A stretch of DNA of 25,108 bases from contig CAZQLE010000028.1 in the NCBI GenBank assembly GCA_964593905.1, positions 1 to 25,108 of the forward strand. Direction: 5' to 3'. The translations under genes and the position numbers were made by a program. Shown piece by piece: positions 22,864 through 25,108 of this stretch. This stretch comes from CAZQLE01 sp964593905 (GTDB lineage Bacteria; Chloroflexota; Anaerolineae; Anaerolineales; Anaerolineaceae). A model generated the notes under the pieces. The model did not search any database. It was not told the origin of the DNA and saw only the letters and a list, made by a program, of their open reading frames with translations. Numbering within the stretch: position 1 is the first letter of the stretch; every line of letters begins with the position of its first letter.

Positions 22864-24141
22864 TTAGCGCCAGGTGGTCAATGCCCGCTGCAGAGCGGGG
22901 GTCTGCCGGGCAATCTCTTCCAGCGCCATTCCGGCGCAGGCTGCCTGAACGGCGCTTTGCAGCGCCTGCACACCGGCGGCGGTTCCATCTGGGTGTCCCT
23001 GAATTGCCCCGCCCACGTCGATCATGCAGTCTTTGCCCAGCAGCCGGGTAATTTGATAGGCTGTGGCCGGGTGAATGCCGCCGCCCGGCACGGGCATGGC
23101 CGGCAGCATATCATATAAAGGCAGCCGCAGCAGTTGTGCGGCGCGGTAAAAATGTTCTTGCAGCAAAGGATAGGCGCTGAAGGGTGAGGGCAAGATCACT
23201 GCGTCTGCACCTGCCAGCCGCATCAGCTTTCCCAAAAACAGAGGTGAGGTCATGCCGGCGCGCGGCGCCTCGGTTGTGCTGTTAAAACCGGCAAAATGTG
23301 TCAGAACGGGTAGTTTTACCGCCGGGTCGGCGGTTACTGCCTGCAAGCACCCAAACCCTGCGGCCGGCACGTTGATCATCACCAGGTCTGCGCCCAATTC
23401 TGCTGCGCGGTGCGCATTGATCAGCAGCCGGTCGGCGCGGTCGGTGATGTTGGCGCAGTATAACGCGCGGTGGCCGGTCTCTTCATAAACCTGCTGCAAG
23501 GCGGTGTGAATCAATCGGGTGCGTGCCTCCAGGCGGTTAAAAGAGGGATCGGCCAGCAGCTCATCATCTTTAATCACATCCGTCCCGGCCCGCGCCGAAT
23601 CGGCAAACCGTTCTACGGCCGCCTGGGGAGGGAAGCCGGTGCATGGCTTGAGGACATTCAAAATGAGCGGGCGATCCCATACGCCGGTTAATTTTCGCAG
23701 CCCGGCAATGCCAAATTGAGGGCCGGCGAGTGCAGCCGATAACTGCGCCGAAATCTCGATATCCAGCAGCTTCACCGGCAGCGCGGTGGAAATATCGTTG
23801 CCCAGCAGGGTGGTTAGCAGCATGGGAATCTGGTCGCCAAAATTTACTTCGGGGAACCCCAGGCGGATGATGTAACTTCTTCGGGACTGGTGAAGATCCA
23901 GGCTGGTCTCAGCGGGAGGCACTTCATATACCCCCAACACACGCCCCATATGATGTTGAAGCGCTTCGCTGGTAATGCCCGGTACTTCGGTCCAGGTGCC
24001 AATTGTTTGGCCAATGGCCAGCGCAGCAGCGCGGTCATGGATATCGACCTGTGCGTCAACCTCGCAGAAGTAGGTGGCAATGGTGTAGTTCTGGCTGCGA
24101 AGCGCTTCGGGCATGCAAAAGGTATGCTGTTTAAGGTTCAT
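22864..24141 (-). CDS. RuBisCO-like protein (form IV), metal site retained, loop-6 lysine absent
   Basis: This 425-residue protein has the RuBisCO large-subunit fold. From ATG 24141 the counterparts of key residues are: GTW (48-50), N115 in LLGN, K165 in VLKPCTG (RuBisCO K175; the next Lys is Cys167), KDDE at 191-194 (the carbamylated K201, D203 and E204), H282 in THFAGF (H294), GGGIHP (353-358) and GGAIQGHPDG (377-386). The loop-6 lysine segment GTVVGKLEG is replaced by ADAVILPSPF, so CO2 fixation is not expected. Form IV proteins act as enolases, isomerases or decarboxylases/transcarboxylases on phosphorylated ketosugars or methylthio-intermediates. The start is chosen because GGAG lies six bases before it; a longer frame to 24180 runs into a terminator stem. 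It lies directly downstream of a galactitol-type PTS gene, suggesting a substrate that enters as a phosphate ester. Confidence 0.9.
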   Translation of the reverse strand: MNLKQHTFCMPEALRSQNYTIATYFCEVDAQVDIHDRAAALAIGQTIGTWTEVPGITSEALQHHMGRVLGVYEVPPAETSLDLHQSRRSYIIRLGFPEVNFGDQIPMLLTTLLGNDISTALPVKLLDIEISAQLSAALAGPQFGIAGLRKLTGVWDRPLILNVLKPCTGFPPQAAVERFADSARAGTDVIKDDELLADPSFNRLEARTRLIHTALQQVYEETGHRALYCANITDRADRLLINAHRAAELGADLVMINVPAAGFGCLQAVTADPAVKLPVLTHFAGFNSTTEAPRAGMTSPLFLGKLMRLAGADAVILPSPFSAYPLLQEHFYRAAQLLRLPLYDMLPAMPVPGGGIHPATAYQITRLLGKDCMIDVGGAIQGHPDGTAAGVQALQSAVQAACAGMALEEIARQTPALQRALTTWR

Positions 24142-24162
24142 CGAATGCTCCGGGGGTGTTTG

Positions 24163-24204
24163 AAAAAAGACCGGGTTCACCCCCGAATAGCAAGGTGAAC
24201 CCGG
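24163..24204 (-). terminator. Intrinsic terminator between the PTS gene and the RuBisCO-like gene
   Basis: A perfect 10-bp stem (CCGGGTTCAC 24171-24180 / GTGAACCCGG 24195-24204) with a 14-base loop is followed on the minus strand by a T run (24169-24163, broken by one base). It would end the PTS message, so the RuBisCO-like gene may be read mainly by read-through or by a promoter that I cannot see. Confidence 0.85.
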
Positions 24205-24227
24205 TAGATCTTTTGGGAACTTATGAA

Positions 24228-25108
24228 TTAGTCAGCCGCAACAGCCACAGCAACAGCCTGGCGTTTCTTGGCGTTGTAGTTCAGGCGGAAAGCGGTGCCG
24301 ATGCCCATGATGATGAGCATGACAATGATGACGCCGGGGATGCCCAGGCGGCCAAAGTTTTCGGCAATGAAACCAGAGACCAGCATATCCTGGCAGAAAT
24401 ACAGGAAGGTTGAGGTCGCGCCGGTAACATTCTCTACACCCTGCAACTGAGCCACGGCATTTGCCCACGGGGCAATGAAGATACCGCATACGGTAACAAT
24501 GACGCCCATGAGGATGGTGGTGATGAAGGTGCGCAGCATGTCGCCTTTATTCGGTGCGGCAGCGAAGACCCAGAAGAAGAGCAGCGCGGGCAGGTCGGCC
24601 AGCGGAACGCTGACGGTGCCGGGGATGACGAAGGCCAGGATGATCATGACGGGGACCATCAGAGCGGTGGTCGCCAGCACAGAGGTGTGGCCGACAGCGA
24701 TGGCGGGATCGACGCCAATGAAGAGCTGTTTGCCCTTGGTGCGCTGCTGCATGAATTCAGCCGCAGCTTCAGAGACGGGCACCAAAGCCTGCATAACGAT
24801 GCCAGACATCATGGGCAGCAGAACCAGCGCGGTTGCCAGTTTGATCATGAGCATGGCAACATCACCCCAGTAGAAACCGGCGCCAATACCCATCAGCATA
24901 CCGATGAAACCACCCAGCACGGCCGGTTCACCAATGACACCAAACTTTTCCTGAACATATTCAGGGGTGAATTTGGCCTGTGAAGTTCCGGGGAGTTTAT
25001 CCAGCAGTTTGGAAACGCCGTGGGCAAACATACCCCACCAGACGTTGAAGCCCTGGTAGAAGGAAATGTTTGCGAACCCGTAGAATTTTTCGGGGTAGCC
25101 CTTATTGG
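24228..25108 (-). CDS. PTS galactitol-type EIIC component, 5'-truncated
   Basis: This is the membrane transport part of a phosphoenolpyruvate-dependent sugar phosphotransferase system, galactitol (GatC) family. The frame is open to the right edge, so only the C-terminal 293 or so residues are seen. They show FYQGFNVWWGMFAHG near the edge, GGFIGMLMGIGAGFYWGD, then QLFIGVDPAIAVGHTSVLATT (the family's conserved Gly-Asp-Pro and Gly-His stretch), and a long hydrophobic C-terminus with several helices ending in a basic tail. GatC proteins import galactitol or related polyols and pentitols, phosphorylating them with the matching EIIA and EIIB. Those two genes would be expected further right, outside the window. 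The stop is followed by a terminator and then the RuBisCO-like gene. A substrate other than galactitol is likely. Confidence 0.9.
   Translation of the reverse strand, partial: NKGYPEKFYGFANISFYQGFNVWWGMFAHGVSKLLDKLPGTSQAKFTPEYVQEKFGVIGEPAVLGGFIGMLMGIGAGFYWGDVAMLMIKLATALVLLPMMSGIVMQALVPVSEAAAEFMQQRTKGKQLFIGVDPAIAVGHTSVLATTALMVPVMIILAFVIPGTVSVPLADLPALLFFWVFAAAPNKGDMLRTFITTILMGVIVTVCGIFIAPWANAVAQLQGVENVTGATSTFLYFCQDMLVSGFIAENFGRLGIPGVIIVMLIIMGIGTAFRLNYNAKKRQAVAVAVAAD

Noticed and set aside
24142..24180. Thirteen-residue N-terminal extension of the RuBisCO-like protein
   Set aside because: It overlaps the terminator stem of the PTS gene and has no ribosome binding site, whereas ATG 24141 has GGAG at proper spacing.
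1..25108. CRISPR arrays, rRNA, tRNA, insertion sequences or phage genes
   Set aside because: No regularly spaced repeats, clover-leaf structures, transposase motifs or phage structural genes were found on either strand.

Overview
The window is about 25 kb of a draft bacterial scaffold, with one 10-base run of N inside a gene. It has moderate GC, short operons and many intrinsic terminators. The mix points to Chloroflexota, probably an Anaerolineae-like lineage: a MalT-type LuxR regulator, a small protein of a kind I associate with that phylum, a C45 peptidase, a class 2 dihydroorotate dehydrogenase, and oligopeptide-type ABC transporters beside sugar genes. That placement is inference. There is no rRNA or tRNA gene, CRISPR array or insertion sequence that I can see.

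Left third (1-10.7 kb). The 3' part of pyrD ends at a clear terminator. A large MalT-like regulator follows, then a plus-strand cluster: a small conserved protein, a membrane-anchored protein overlapping it by 4 bases, and a glycerophosphodiester phosphodiesterase. Tail-to-tail with it lies a minus-strand cluster transcribed C45 acyltransferase/peptidase, DUF3052, then an SDR with an extra C-terminal domain. A 646-base spacer leads to a secreted 5'-nucleotidase with a good promoter, a structured leader and a terminator.

Middle (10.7-21.3 kb). A membrane rhodanese and a DUF302 protein form a two-gene minus-strand unit. Next is what I read as a glycan-use locus. On the minus strand, a LacI repressor, a family 5 solute-binding lipoprotein, two permeases and two ATPases form one apparent operon, with a consensus promoter and a LacI operator just downstream of it. 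On the plus strand, divergent from it, are a second, atypical LacI regulator and a GH130 mannoside phosphorylase. The simplest reading is uptake of beta-mannosyl oligosaccharides or the Man-GlcNAc core of N-glycans, followed by phosphorolysis in the cytoplasm.

Right part (21.3-25.1 kb). A zinc/manganese-type binding lipoprotein carries an inserted domain of about 150 residues, and its promoter overlaps a Fur/Zur-like palindrome. Then comes a RuBisCO-like protein (form IV) that keeps the carbamylated-lysine metal site but lacks the loop-6 lysine. Upstream of it is a galactitol-type PTS EIIC that runs off the right edge. The pairing of the last two suggests a pathway for a polyol or unusual sugar in which the RuBisCO-like protein acts on a phosphorylated intermediate. 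This is the least explained and most interesting part of the window.
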